Source of the DNA: an uncultured Lachnospiraceae bacterium
GTDB lineage: Bacteria > Bacillota > Clostridia > Lachnospirales > Lachnospiraceae
NCBI GenBank assembly: GCA_910577735.1
Contig: CAJTOO010000062.1
Location: 1 to 7,775, forward strand
DNA: 7,775 bases
Reading direction: 5' to 3'
The position numbers and the translations under genes were made by a program. The notes beneath the pieces were generated by a model, which did no database searches, was not told the DNA's origin, and saw only the letters and a program-made list of their open reading frames with translations. Positions 1 through 5,903 of the stretch are shown here, piece by piece (position 1 is the first letter of the stretch; each line of letters starts with the position of its first letter).

Positions 1-1
1 A

Positions 2-205
2 AGGAAGGCTATTTTCAGCTATATTAGTGCGAATTATTTTTTCCTTTCAAAGCTGATGTTTTATACACCGTCCGGGAAAATTGTATTTAATGAGGTGAAT
101 ACCATTCCGGGTTTTACTTCTCACAGCCGTTATCCTGACATGATGAAGGGGATTGGACTGTCCTTCCCGGAAATGCTGGACAGGCTGATAGGATTATATC
201 TGTGA
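2..205 (+). CDS. D-Ala-D-Ser / D-Ala-D-Ala ligase, C-terminal end (VanG/Ddl family), partial and possibly frameshifted
   Basis: The gene enters from the left edge; only the last 67 codons and the TGA (203-205) are present. The motif NEVNTIPGFTSHSRYP, followed by MMKGIGLSF and MLDRLIGLYL, is the C-terminal signature of ATP-grasp ligases that join D-Ala to D-Ala or D-Ser; the Glu and Asn of NEVNT are known Mg2+ ligands in this family. Just before it, the family has an R-V-D-M-F type strand whose Asp is the third metal ligand. Here the open frame reads LSKLMFYTPSG, with no Asp. Frame 1 instead reads FKADVLYT with an Asp (55-57), and also has a TAG at 25-27. This suggests a small indel near position 58, so the gene may be damaged. 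The neighbours (acetyltransferase, VanT-like racemase) favour a D-Ser ligase of VanG type, but the specificity region lies outside the window. Confidence 0.75.
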   Translation, partial: RKAIFSYISANYFFLSKLMFYTPSGKIVFNEVNTIPGFTSHSRYPDMMKGIGLSFPEMLDRLIGLYL

Positions 206-221
206 TGGGAAGGAGAGCGTT

Positions 222-707
222 ATGAGTATCAGGAGAAGGATTATTGATTATTCAAGAGGAAATAATCTGCGCCATTTCTGGCGGTTGTACAGATTGCAGA
301 AAAAAACGGGCGAAGGTTTCCTGCGTGATATCCTCACATTTATGATGAGCCGGTGCGCCCACCGGCACGGGGGATATATCGGCCCGGATACGGTAATAAA
401 AGGCAACCTGACACTTCCCCATGGGCTGCATGGGATTTTTATTTCAAGATATGCAGAGATTGGGGAAAACTGTTGGATTTATCAGAATGTAACGATTGGC
501 GAAGTAAATAAGAAAGCACCGGTCATAGGGGATAACTGCCTGATTGGGGCAGGTGCAGTTATTATTGGGGGAGTAAAAATTGGCAGCCATGTGAAAGTAG
601 GCGCAGGTGCAGTGGTAAATGCGGATATTCCGGACGGATGCACGGTTGTTTCACAGGCGGTACGCATGATAGGGGAAAAGCAGGAAAATGAAGAATGCGG
701 AATTTAA
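222..707 (+). CDS. Short serine O-acetyltransferase-like protein (left-handed beta-helix hexapeptide repeats)
   Basis: This 161-residue protein belongs to the CysE-like hexapeptide acyltransferases, which transfer acetyl from acetyl-CoA, typically to the hydroxyl of L-serine, in the cytoplasm. A basic N-terminal helical part (about 1-45) is followed by hexapeptide repeats from about residue 50 to 145 (GYIGPDTVI, EIGENCWI, VIGDNCLIGAGAVIIGG, KIGSHVKVGAGAVV). The LPHGLHGIFIS segment sits where CysE carries its catalytic His (DHATGIVVG in E. coli). E. coli CysE is about 273 residues, so the large N-terminal helical domain is missing; such short forms are common in Firmicutes. GGAAGGAG at 208-215 supports the ATG at 222. 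The gene starts 17 bases after the ligase stop and overlaps the racemase start by 20 bases, implying one operon and translational coupling. The true acceptor could be serine, D-serine or another small molecule; the context points to amino-acid/cell-wall metabolism rather than cysteine synthesis. Confidence 0.85.
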   Translation: MSIRRRIIDYSRGNNLRHFWRLYRLQKKTGEGFLRDILTFMMSRCAHRHGGYIGPDTVIKGNLTLPHGLHGIFISRYAEIGENCWIYQNVTIGEVNKKAPVIGDNCLIGAGAVIIGGVKIGSHVKVGAGAVVNADIPDGCTVVSQAVRMIGEKQENEECGI

Positions 708-1824
708 GATAGGGCGTGCTTGGATAGAAGTAAATAGAAATAATCTGTGCCATAATGTAGAAATCCTGAAAAAAGCCATGCAGCCCGGATGTGAACTGAT
801 GGCTGTTGTAAAGGCGCAGGCATACGGGCATGGGGCTGTCCTGACTGCTTCACACCTTAATAAAATGGGTGTCCGGGCATTTGCCGTTGCCACGGTGGAT
901 GAAGGCATAGCTTTAAGAAAAAGCGGTATCTGTGGTGAGATACTTATACTTGGGTACACGGAGGCAGGGCGGGCATCCGAACTGAAGGAATATGATCTGA
1001 TGCAGACCCTTATCAGTTTTGAATATGCGGAAGTCTTGAATAATCAGGGCATTGCCGTAAAGGTACACATCAAAATAGATACTGGTATGCACAGGCTTGG
1101 GATAGCAAGTGGGGAGTTGTCTGCGGTTCGGAAAGTTTTTTTTATGGAAAATCTTAAAGTGTACGGGATGTTTACTCATCTGTGCTGCTCAGACAGCAGG
1201 CATCCGGAGGATATTGCATTTACCAAAGGACAGATTGATAACTTCTATCGTATGACAGGTGCTTTGAGGGATAGTGGGATCATTCTGCCAAAGTTACATA
1301 TTCAGAGCAGTTACGGACTTTTGAATTATCCCGATCTTGCCTGTGATTATGTGAGGGTTGGCATAGCCTTGTATGGAGTTCTCAGTTCCCCGGATGATGA
1401 CACCCTGCTGAAACCTGACCTGCGTCCAGTGTTTTCTTTGAAAAGCCGGGTGGTGCTGATCAGGGAAGTGGCCGCAGGCGAGAGTGTCGGATATGGCAGG
1501 AGTTTTATGGCCGGACGTGATACCCGGATTGCCATACTGCCAATCGGATATGGTGATGGCTTTCCGAGAAATTTGTCTGATGGAAAAGGAAGTGTGCTGA
1601 TAAACCAGTATGTTGTGCCTGTTGCCGGACGTATCTGCATGGATCAGCTTGCCGTGGATATAACAGACACGGAAGGCGTTTCTGTAGGTGACATTGCAAC
1701 GCTGGCAGGTGCAGAGGGATATGATGATGAGTTGTCTGTTCCTGCGGTCGCAGATCATTCCGGAAGCATCAGCAATGAGTTGCTGTGCAGGATGGGGACG
1801 AGACTGCCTGTTATTGCCAGATGA
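688..1824 (+). CDS. alr: PLP-dependent alanine/serine racemase, VanT-type catalytic domain without the membrane domain
   Basis: The 378-residue fold-type III racemase interconverts L- and D-Ala or L- and D-Ser in the cytoplasm, supplying the ligase encoded upstream. The PLP lysine is K42 in AVVKAQAYGHG (most family members have N where Q44 stands). The other visible active-site elements are KIDTGMHRLG with R136, HIQSSYGLLNYP at 204-215, the catalytic Tyr Y269 in SVGYGRSF, IGYGDGFPR at 286-294, and RICMDQ around 315-320. In alanine racemases a Tyr occupies the TI(N/S)Y-E-LLC position; here it is Asn (N363 in SISNELLC). VanT serine racemases also have Asn there, a residue linked to serine use, so serine racemisation is likely. 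Classical VanT is about 700 residues with an N-terminal acyltransferase-3-like membrane domain; this protein has only the racemase part. The ATG at 688 lies inside the preceding gene, with AGG-rich sequence upstream. The gene is intact. Confidence 0.92.
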   Translation: MKNAEFKIGRAWIEVNRNNLCHNVEILKKAMQPGCELMAVVKAQAYGHGAVLTASHLNKMGVRAFAVATVDEGIALRKSGICGEILILGYTEAGRASELKEYDLMQTLISFEYAEVLNNQGIAVKVHIKIDTGMHRLGIASGELSAVRKVFFMENLKVYGMFTHLCCSDSRHPEDIAFTKGQIDNFYRMTGALRDSGIILPKLHIQSSYGLLNYPDLACDYVRVGIALYGVLSSPDDDTLLKPDLRPVFSLKSRVVLIREVAAGESVGYGRSFMAGRDTRIAILPIGYGDGFPRNLSDGKGSVLINQYVVPVAGRICMDQLAVDITDTEGVSVGDIATLAGAEGYDDELSVPAVADHSGSISNELLCRMGTRLPVIAR

Positions 1825-1855
1825 AATAAGAAGGTATCTATTGGTTTCCGGGATT

Positions 1856-1912
1856 GACCCAATCGACCCGATCAACCCAATCAACCACCAATCGACACAA
1901 TCGACAATAATC
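1856..1912 (+). repeat. Degenerate 9-bp tandem repeat, unit near GACCCAATC
   Basis: Six consecutive units each end in ATC: GACCCAATC, GACCCGATC, AACCCAATC, AACCACCAATC, GACACAATC, GACAATAATC. Unit lengths are 9, 9, 9, 11, 9 and 10, so the pattern decays towards the right and runs directly into the palindrome at 1912-1925. The array begins about 30 bases after the racemase stop. One reading frame across it spells a repetitive D-P-I-[DN] peptide, but nothing supports its translation. It could be slippage-prone intergenic DNA or a set of protein-binding sites upstream of the two-component operon. Confidence 0.8.
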
Positions 1913-1925
1913 GAACATATGTTCG
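1912..1925. promoter_or_regulatory. LexA/DinR-type SOS box, perfect palindrome
   Basis: CGAACATATGTTCG is a perfect 14-bp palindrome. It fits the Gram-positive LexA operator CGAACRNRYGTTYC at every position except the last base. It lies 153 bases upstream of the response regulator start, and a TATACA that could be a -10 follows at 1930-1935. Binding by LexA is inferred from the match; no matching -35 was found at normal spacing. Confidence 0.55.
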
Positions 1926-1965
1926 GATTTATACAGCATTTCGCGGCAACAGATAAACATTTCAC

Positions 1966-1980
1966 AACAATCAAATTGTT
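1966..1980. promoter_or_regulatory. Inverted repeat over the -35 of the two-component promoter (possible operator)
   Basis: AACAAT-caa-ATTGTT is a perfect 6-bp inverted repeat with a 3-base centre. Its right arm covers most of the candidate -35 hexamer TTGTTT. A regulator bound here would block or assist RNA polymerase. Its identity is unknown, and it does not look like the direct-repeat sites typical of LytTR proteins. Confidence 0.35.
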
Positions 1981-2004
1981 TTGGCGTTTTTGACAGGATA
2001 TAAT
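1976..2004 (+). promoter_or_regulatory. Candidate sigma-A promoter for the two-component operon
   Basis: TTGTTT (1976-1981) and a perfect TATAAT (1999-2004) are separated by 17 bases. The expected transcript would start near 2011, leaving a leader of about 65 bases. A nested hairpin can be drawn in that leader: outer GTCAG/CTGAC (2020-2024/2048-2052) and inner AAAAGA/TCTTTT (2029-2034/2038-2043). Whether the hairpin has a role is unknown. Confidence 0.5.
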
Positions 2005-2077
2005 AAAGTATTTATCTGTGTCAGTATTAAAAGAGTATCTTTTGACGCTGACGATATAATGACGAGGAGGAGATGCA

Positions 2078-2782
2078 TTGATCCGTATTGCAATTTGTGA
2101 TGATGAAAAACATATGTCTGATCATATAAGGTCTTTTGTTTCTGATTTCTTTCATAAAAAGCACCGAGAGATCAGCCTCCGTATGTTTTCCAGCGGCGAA
2201 GAGCTGCTGAGCTACAATGGGCAGATCGACATTCTGTTTCTGGATATCCAGATGAAGGACATGGACGGTATGGAAACGGCAAGGAAACTGAGGGCGGATA
2301 AGTTCCGGGGCTTTTTAGTTTTCATTACGGTACTCAGAGAGATGGTGTTCCAGTCTTTTGAGGTACAGGCCTACGATTATCTGGTCAAGCCAGTGGATAA
2401 AAAACAGTTTGAAAAGACGATGGAGCGCCTTTACGCTTCCATGCTGAACGCCAGCGAAGACAGCCTGCTGGTACAAAAGGGATATGAGGGGCGCATCATC
2501 CCAAAGGATGAGATTGTCTTTTGTGAGATCATAGACAGGAAAATATATCTGAACCTGGCTTCCGGCGAGGTTGTTGATTATTATGAACGGATTGAAAATC
2601 TGGAAACAAAACTGGATAACCGTTTTTACCGGTGTCACAGAAGCTATCTTATCAATCTGAAACATTTAAAAGGCTATAAAAACGGGATCGCCTATATGGA
2701 TAATGGCAAAGAGATTCCCGTATCACGGCTGCGGAGCAAGGAGTTCTCCGGCGTTGTTCTGCAGTATATGAAAAACATTTGA
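2078..2782 (+). CDS. LytTR-family response regulator (AgrA/VirR type)
   Basis: The 234-residue cytoplasmic DNA-binding response regulator has a receiver domain at about 1-120 and a LytTR DNA-binding domain at about 130-232. Receiver residues visible are the acidic pair D8/D9 (ICDDE), phospho-acceptor D56 (ILFLDIQMKDMDG), T84 (FIT) and K104 (YLVKP). The LytTR part shows EIVFCEIIDRKIYL, then FYRCHRSYLINLKHL and IPVSRLRSKEF, the usual signature. The start is TTG at 2078, because AGGAGG at 2065-2070 is 7 bases upstream; the ATG at 2073 reaches a stop after one more codon. It pairs with the kinase downstream. It is not the OmpR-type VanR normally found with van clusters, so it probably does not belong to the racemase operon. 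LytTR proteins usually bind pairs of 9-bp direct repeats; I could not identify a convincing pair here. Confidence 0.93.
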   Translation: MIRIAICDDEKHMSDHIRSFVSDFFHKKHREISLRMFSSGEELLSYNGQIDILFLDIQMKDMDGMETARKLRADKFRGFLVFITVLREMVFQSFEVQAYDYLVKPVDKKQFEKTMERLYASMLNASEDSLLVQKGYEGRIIPKDEIVFCEIIDRKIYLNLASGEVVDYYERIENLETKLDNRFYRCHRSYLINLKHLKGYKNGIAYMDNGKEIPVSRLRSKEFSGVVLQYMKNI

Positions 2783-2870
2783 GATCTGTAATCGTTTCAA
2801 TCAGAATTGCGGAATATCTGTGAAGGAACTGAACAGATATGCAGAGTTTTTATATGCGGGGGCAGGTAAC

Positions 2871-4217
2871 ATGGTCGAGTATTTAGATTTTTTTAATATA
2901 TATATTATAGGCCTCATTGAGGGCGGCTTTCAGTTTTATTTCCTGGCAAAAATCCTGAAAAAGAGACTATGGCCACCATTCTATTTTGGGTTTGGAGTAT
3001 GTGCGGTGATTGTCACTCGCTTTCTTTCAGTTGGCTCGGTAACGGGTTTCGTGGTGATGGTATTTCTTCTTACGATATGTGGGAGCCTGGTCTGCCATGC
3101 GGATTTTAAGTTTTCCCTTCTGTATGCAATCTTGACAACTGAAATCATGCTGCTCTGCTATGGGATTGTGAAATCTCTGATAGGTCTTTTATACGCATGG
3201 ATGCCGGATTTTTACTATCATATGGCGGGTATCGCGGCCATGTTGCTCAGTGAGGCCGCGTCTCTTTTGCTGACGGGGTTTTGTTATTATATAGTGTATC
3301 GCTATTTTTCCAGGGATGTCTTTTATCCCTTTTATAACGCATCGGAAATGCAGCAAATGTTTCTGATTTTCATCCCGATTCTGTCGATATTTATTATGAT
3401 CCAGTACACTAACATGATTGCATTTGATTTCCAGTATCTAGTCTTAGAAGAGGAAGAATCTTTCAATTATTTGTTCAGTCACTGGCAGCTGCTTGCTATG
3501 CATCTTCTGGGACTTTTAAGCCTGTTTTGTATCTTGTTCTCTTATAAAAAACTGCAGCAGAATTTCCGCCTCAGCACCGAAATTTCACTGCTGGAACAGG
3601 AAGAACATTCCCTGAACCGGTATGTGGAAGAGGCGAAAACCCGTTACGATGAAACAAAGTCATTCCGGCATGACATCAGAAACCACATCGCAGTGGTGAA
3701 AAATCTTTTGCAGAGCGGGAAACTGGAGGAAGCGGTAAGCTATATGGAAGATATGGATGATATGGCGGAAAAAATGTCATTCCCCTGCAACACCAATAAT
3801 CCAGTAGTGGATATTCTGGTGGGGAACAAGCTGGGGATAGCCAAAAGCATGGGGATAGATGTGGACTGTTCCCTCCTTCTGCCATATCCCTGCAGTCTGC
3901 GGGACATTGATATCTGCATTATCCTGTCAAATGCACTGGACAATGCGATTCAGGCAGTAAAAATGCTGGATGCCGGTATGGAAAAATATATCCATGTGTC
4001 CGGGCGTATTCAGGGAGATTTCCTTATGATGGAAATAGAAAACAGCTTCCATGGGCAAGGCGCGTTAAAAAAAGGGACAGGTCTGTTGAATGTAAAGAAG
4101 GCGGCTGAAAAATATGGCGGTGCCATGAGTATAGAGACACAGGAGAATAAATTTGTGCTCCATGTGCTGCTGATCATTTCACAGCACCCAGGAGGTATCC
4201 CACAGCAAATGGATTAA
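2871..4217 (+). CDS. Membrane sensor histidine kinase, GHKL family (AgrC/VirS-like)
   Basis: The protein is about 449 residues, with six to seven hydrophobic membrane segments in the first 225, a coiled-coil linker (about 228-262), then the kinase core. The phospho-acceptor is H267 in FRHDIRNH, followed by a helical segment with LLQSGKLEEAVSYMEDM. The ATP-binding part has an N box (ILSNALDNAIQA, N354/N358) and a glycine box (GTGLLNVKKAAEKYGG, from G402). The polytopic sensor plus GHKL core is the type that pairs with LytTR regulators and often detects peptides or other extracellular ligands; no agrB/agrD-like gene is visible. ATG 2871 is preferred because GGGGGCAGG precedes it and the first membrane helix follows at once; GTG 2820, in frame 17 codons upstream, is an alternative with no clear binding site. 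It lies 88 bases after the regulator gene, probably in the same operon. Confidence 0.9.
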   Translation: MVEYLDFFNIYIIGLIEGGFQFYFLAKILKKRLWPPFYFGFGVCAVIVTRFLSVGSVTGFVVMVFLLTICGSLVCHADFKFSLLYAILTTEIMLLCYGIVKSLIGLLYAWMPDFYYHMAGIAAMLLSEAASLLLTGFCYYIVYRYFSRDVFYPFYNASEMQQMFLIFIPILSIFIMIQYTNMIAFDFQYLVLEEEESFNYLFSHWQLLAMHLLGLLSLFCILFSYKKLQQNFRLSTEISLLEQEEHSLNRYVEEAKTRYDETKSFRHDIRNHIAVVKNLLQSGKLEEAVSYMEDMDDMAEKMSFPCNTNNPVVDILVGNKLGIAKSMGIDVDCSLLLPYPCSLRDIDICIILSNALDNAIQAVKMLDAGMEKYIHVSGRIQGDFLMMEIENSFHGQGALKKGTGLLNVKKAAEKYGGAMSIETQENKFVLHVLLIISQHPGGIPQQMD

Positions 4218-4307
4218 CATGTTATTTTCTACAGTCGAAAAAAGAAAAAGGGAGCTGTCTGTAAGGGCGGTTGCCTGACAATATCAAATTGAAGGAGGAA
4301 CATGCTT

Positions 4308-4877
4308 ATGGCAATGCAGGTGAATGGAAACTATGAACATTCCAGAACCGATTACGCAGAAAGGGTGAAGGAACAACAGGCCGTCTGGAGGACGGAAAAA
4401 GCAAAGGAAGCAGAGAAGGCTGCAGAGGAGAAAAGCTCTGACAAGCTGTCCGAACCACAGGATGAATACATCAGCAGTGAAAAATCGGGAAAAAAGCCTT
4501 CGGGACTGTACCGGGTAAGCCAGGACGAGAACGGCAACCGCAAAATCTTTTTTGATAACCCGAAAGCTGACCATGCAAATGGAAAGGATGACCGTTCCGG
4601 GGAAGGTGCAGATGGAAAAGGGCCGAAGGTAAGCGGGGACAGCAAGGAAAAACCGGCGGAGAAATATGTTGCAAATACGGATAAAGTTGACAGAGAGATC
4701 AAAAAGCTGAAAGAAAAAAAACAGCATTTGGAGCAGCAGATTCAGTCAGCTTCCGGAGATGAAAAGAAAATCCGGGAACTGGAGAAAAAGCTGGCGCAGG
4801 TAGAAAACGAGTTAAGCCAGAAAGACAATGATACCTACAGGCGGCAGCATGCTTCTGTATCAGAAGTATCAGAATAA
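4308..4877 (+). CDS. Hydrophilic coiled-coil protein of unknown function, linked to the two-component genes
   Basis: No enzymatic domain is recognised. The roughly 189-residue protein is strongly charged, has no signal peptide and no membrane segment, and is built in blocks. An N-terminal NGNYEHSRTDYAERV segment is followed by a Lys/Glu/Ala-rich helix, a central SSEKSGKKPSGLYRVSQD-ENGNRK segment, a low-complexity Gly/Asp/Lys stretch, and a C-terminal coiled coil (about 125-175, VDREIKKLKEKKQHLEQQI then KKIRELEKKLAQVENELSQ) ending in NDTYRRQH. From memory, similar proteins occur in Lachnospiraceae, but I cannot confirm that here. ATG 4308 is chosen because AGGAGG (4293-4298) is 9 bases upstream; ATG 4302 would leave only 3. 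It follows the kinase by 90 bases with no clear terminator between them, so it may be co-transcribed and could be an effector or accessory of the system. Confidence 0.75.
   Translation: MAMQVNGNYEHSRTDYAERVKEQQAVWRTEKAKEAEKAAEEKSSDKLSEPQDEYISSEKSGKKPSGLYRVSQDENGNRKIFFDNPKADHANGKDDRSGEGADGKGPKVSGDSKEKPAEKYVANTDKVDREIKKLKEKKQHLEQQIQSASGDEKKIRELEKKLAQVENELSQKDNDTYRRQHASVSEVSE
4849..4869 (+). repeat. Hairpin and short tandem repeat at the end of the coiled-coil gene
   Basis: CTTCTG-tat-CAGAAG is a perfect 6-bp stem, extendable to 9 pairs with one G-T pair, and it overlaps two tandem copies of TATCAGAA (4858-4874). These encode the final VSEVSE residues. No T-run follows directly, so it is not a standard intrinsic terminator, although ATTTTT occurs at 4889-4894. 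Confidence 0.35.
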
Positions 4878-5200
4878 AGAGATTCGGATTTTTGGTGTAG
4901 TATCAATACCGGGAGATGGTGGCAAATGCGCACTGTTTTCCGGTATTGTTAAAATCATAGCAGCAACTGGATTTTCCGCTGTTCCTTTTTGCCGGATGCG
5001 AAAGCACTGTGTCATCTCTGGTATTATAAAAATTCGACTGGATTTGGGTGGATTTAAGGATTCCCGGACATTTCACGTGAGTTAGAAAACCGTCTGCGGC
5101 AAATAGATTCTTCCGGTACTTTGGGAATGCTGAAATTAAAATTTACAGGAAAGATACAGAAAGCGAATAATCGGGGTTTCCAGAAGGAAGGAGCTATCAT
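4878..5200 (+). other. Gene-poor stretch with repeats and a possible gene remnant
   Basis: I see no convincing intact gene here. It holds a 9-bp perfect inverted repeat, CAATACCGG (4904-4912) and CCGGTATTG (4940-4948). It also holds an imperfect direct repeat, T-C-[CT]-GGTATT-n-TAAAAAT..ACTGGATTT, at 4939-4975 and 5017-5045. Frame 1 is open to 5085 and reads IKIRLDLGGFKD near its end. Frame 3 is open from 5058 to 5228 and reads FPDISRELENRLRQID, then SSGTLGMLKLKFTGK, in protein-like style. The two could be one gene broken by a frameshift near 5060, but I do not recognise a family. A binding site AAGGAAGG sits at the right end and serves the next gene. Confidence 0.4.
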
Positions 5201-5722
5201 ATGCATAACAAAAGTTTTAAAGTATTAGGCTGTATAGTTTTTGTAACCGGTGTGTTATCAGGTTTGGCAGGGTGTAGCAGCATGCCATCCCAATCAATTT
5301 AGACAGAGGAAAAAGCAATCGAGTCAGATGTTAATGCTACTACAGCACAAAATGATACGGAAGGTCAGAAGCAGGAAGCAGAAAGAAGCCTTGAGGCAGA
5401 GGGACAGAAGGTTGGAACAGAATTTGAATTAGAGAACGTGGGGCGCTGTACGTTTGCTGCCGGTAAAGAAAAGGCATCCGTTCAGCCAGATGAAGTTTTT
5501 GTGGAGTCCATCAAAATCGAATGGACGGCATCAACCGCAGAAGGGGAATATATATTTCCTTGTATGAGAGTTAATGAAACCGGAGATATGTTTATGATAG
5601 ACTGGACATATGATGAATACTATTTTGCTATTTATGGGAAGTCACCACAGAAAACAAGTGACAGAGATATGGCCGGAAAGATTGCGCTGGCTATTATATA
5701 TAATTTGGGAGGAGCGGAATAA
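5201..5722 (+). pseudogene. Small secreted lipoprotein gene interrupted by an in-frame TAG
   Basis: ATG 5201 follows AAGGAAGGAG (5184-5193). The reading frame begins MHNKSFK, then a hydrophobic stretch (8-22) and the lipobox LAGC with C25, so the product would be exported and lipid-anchored to the membrane. Codon 34 is TAG (5300-5302). The same frame then stays open for another 139 codons to TAA (5720-5722). That part starts with a Glu/Lys-rich spacer (TEEKAIESDVNATT) and goes on to a folded-looking domain (GTEFELENVGRCTFAAG, VESIKIEWTASTAEGEY, MFMIDWTYDEYYFAIYGK). Continuity of frame and style across the TAG indicates a single point change, for example from CAG, in a once-173-codon gene. A short product restarting downstream would lack the signal. 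The folded domain is not recognised. Amber read-through is possible but nothing in the window supports it. Confidence 0.8.
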
Positions 5723-5812
5723 GCATGTTATCAGGTCGGGAAAATATCCATGAAAGAGCAGACGGTATGCTTCCATAAGGTTGACTGACGCCGCGTTGTA
5801 AAATATGAACAT

Positions 5813-5838
5813 AGGAACAAGGAACGGCAATTGTTCCT
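5813..5838 (+). repeat. Inverted repeat, 8-bp arms
   Basis: AGGAACAA (5813-5820) and TTGTTCCT (5831-5838) are perfect arms around a 10-base loop. The feature lies between the lipoprotein remnant and the protease remnant. A short T-run follows, so it might act as a weak terminator, or it could be an operator; the evidence does not decide. Confidence 0.35.
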
Positions 5839-5839
5839 T

Positions 5840-5857
5840 TGATAATAGTCGTTATCA
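5840..5857. promoter_or_regulatory. Palindrome TGATAA-N6-TTATCA upstream of the protease remnant
   Basis: TGATAA (5840-5845) and TTATCA (5852-5857) form a perfect 6-bp inverted repeat, 46 bases before the protease ATG. The arms resemble Fur-family half-sites, but the spacing is 6 rather than the usual 3 between these hexamers, so Fur binding is doubtful. It may be an operator for another dimeric repressor. Confidence 0.3.
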
Positions 5858-5903
5858 TAAAGCTGTTTCTTTGGAGAAAGTTGAAGCAGAAAAAGGAAGA
5901 GGA

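Noticed and set aside
1856..1912. CRISPR array
   Set aside because: Units are 9-11 bp, contiguous and without spacers, so this is a simple tandem repeat.
1688..1993. 101-codon frame overlapping the racemase end and running through the tandem repeat
   Set aside because: It lies mostly inside the racemase gene in another frame and then translates the repeat into D-P-I-N runs; no ribosome binding site and no protein-like core.
1990..2004. TTGACA (1990-1995) and TATAAT (1999-2004) as one promoter
   Set aside because: Only 3 bases separate the hexamers. TTGTTT at 1976-1981 gives the correct 17-base spacing to the same TATAAT.
2055..2060. TATAAT just before the TTG start of the response regulator
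   Set aside because: Transcription would begin at or after the ribosome binding site, and there is no -35 at proper distance.
4828..5085. 85-codon frame starting inside the coiled-coil gene
   Set aside because: Starts within another gene without a binding site; its residues do not match a known family. Kept only as part of the possible remnant at 4878-5200.
5300..5302. Amber codon as pyrrolysine or programmed read-through site
   Set aside because: No Pyl genes or read-through structure are visible, and the neighbouring genes are broken too, so simple mutation is more likely.
5250..5432. 60-codon frame inside the lipoprotein remnant
   Set aside because: It is an out-of-frame shadow; the lipoprotein frame explains the sequence better (lipobox, signal, continuity on both sides of the TAG).
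5725..5778. 17-codon ATG frame after the lipoprotein remnant
   Set aside because: Very short, and the GGAGGAG upstream is too far from the ATG; no supporting evidence of translation.
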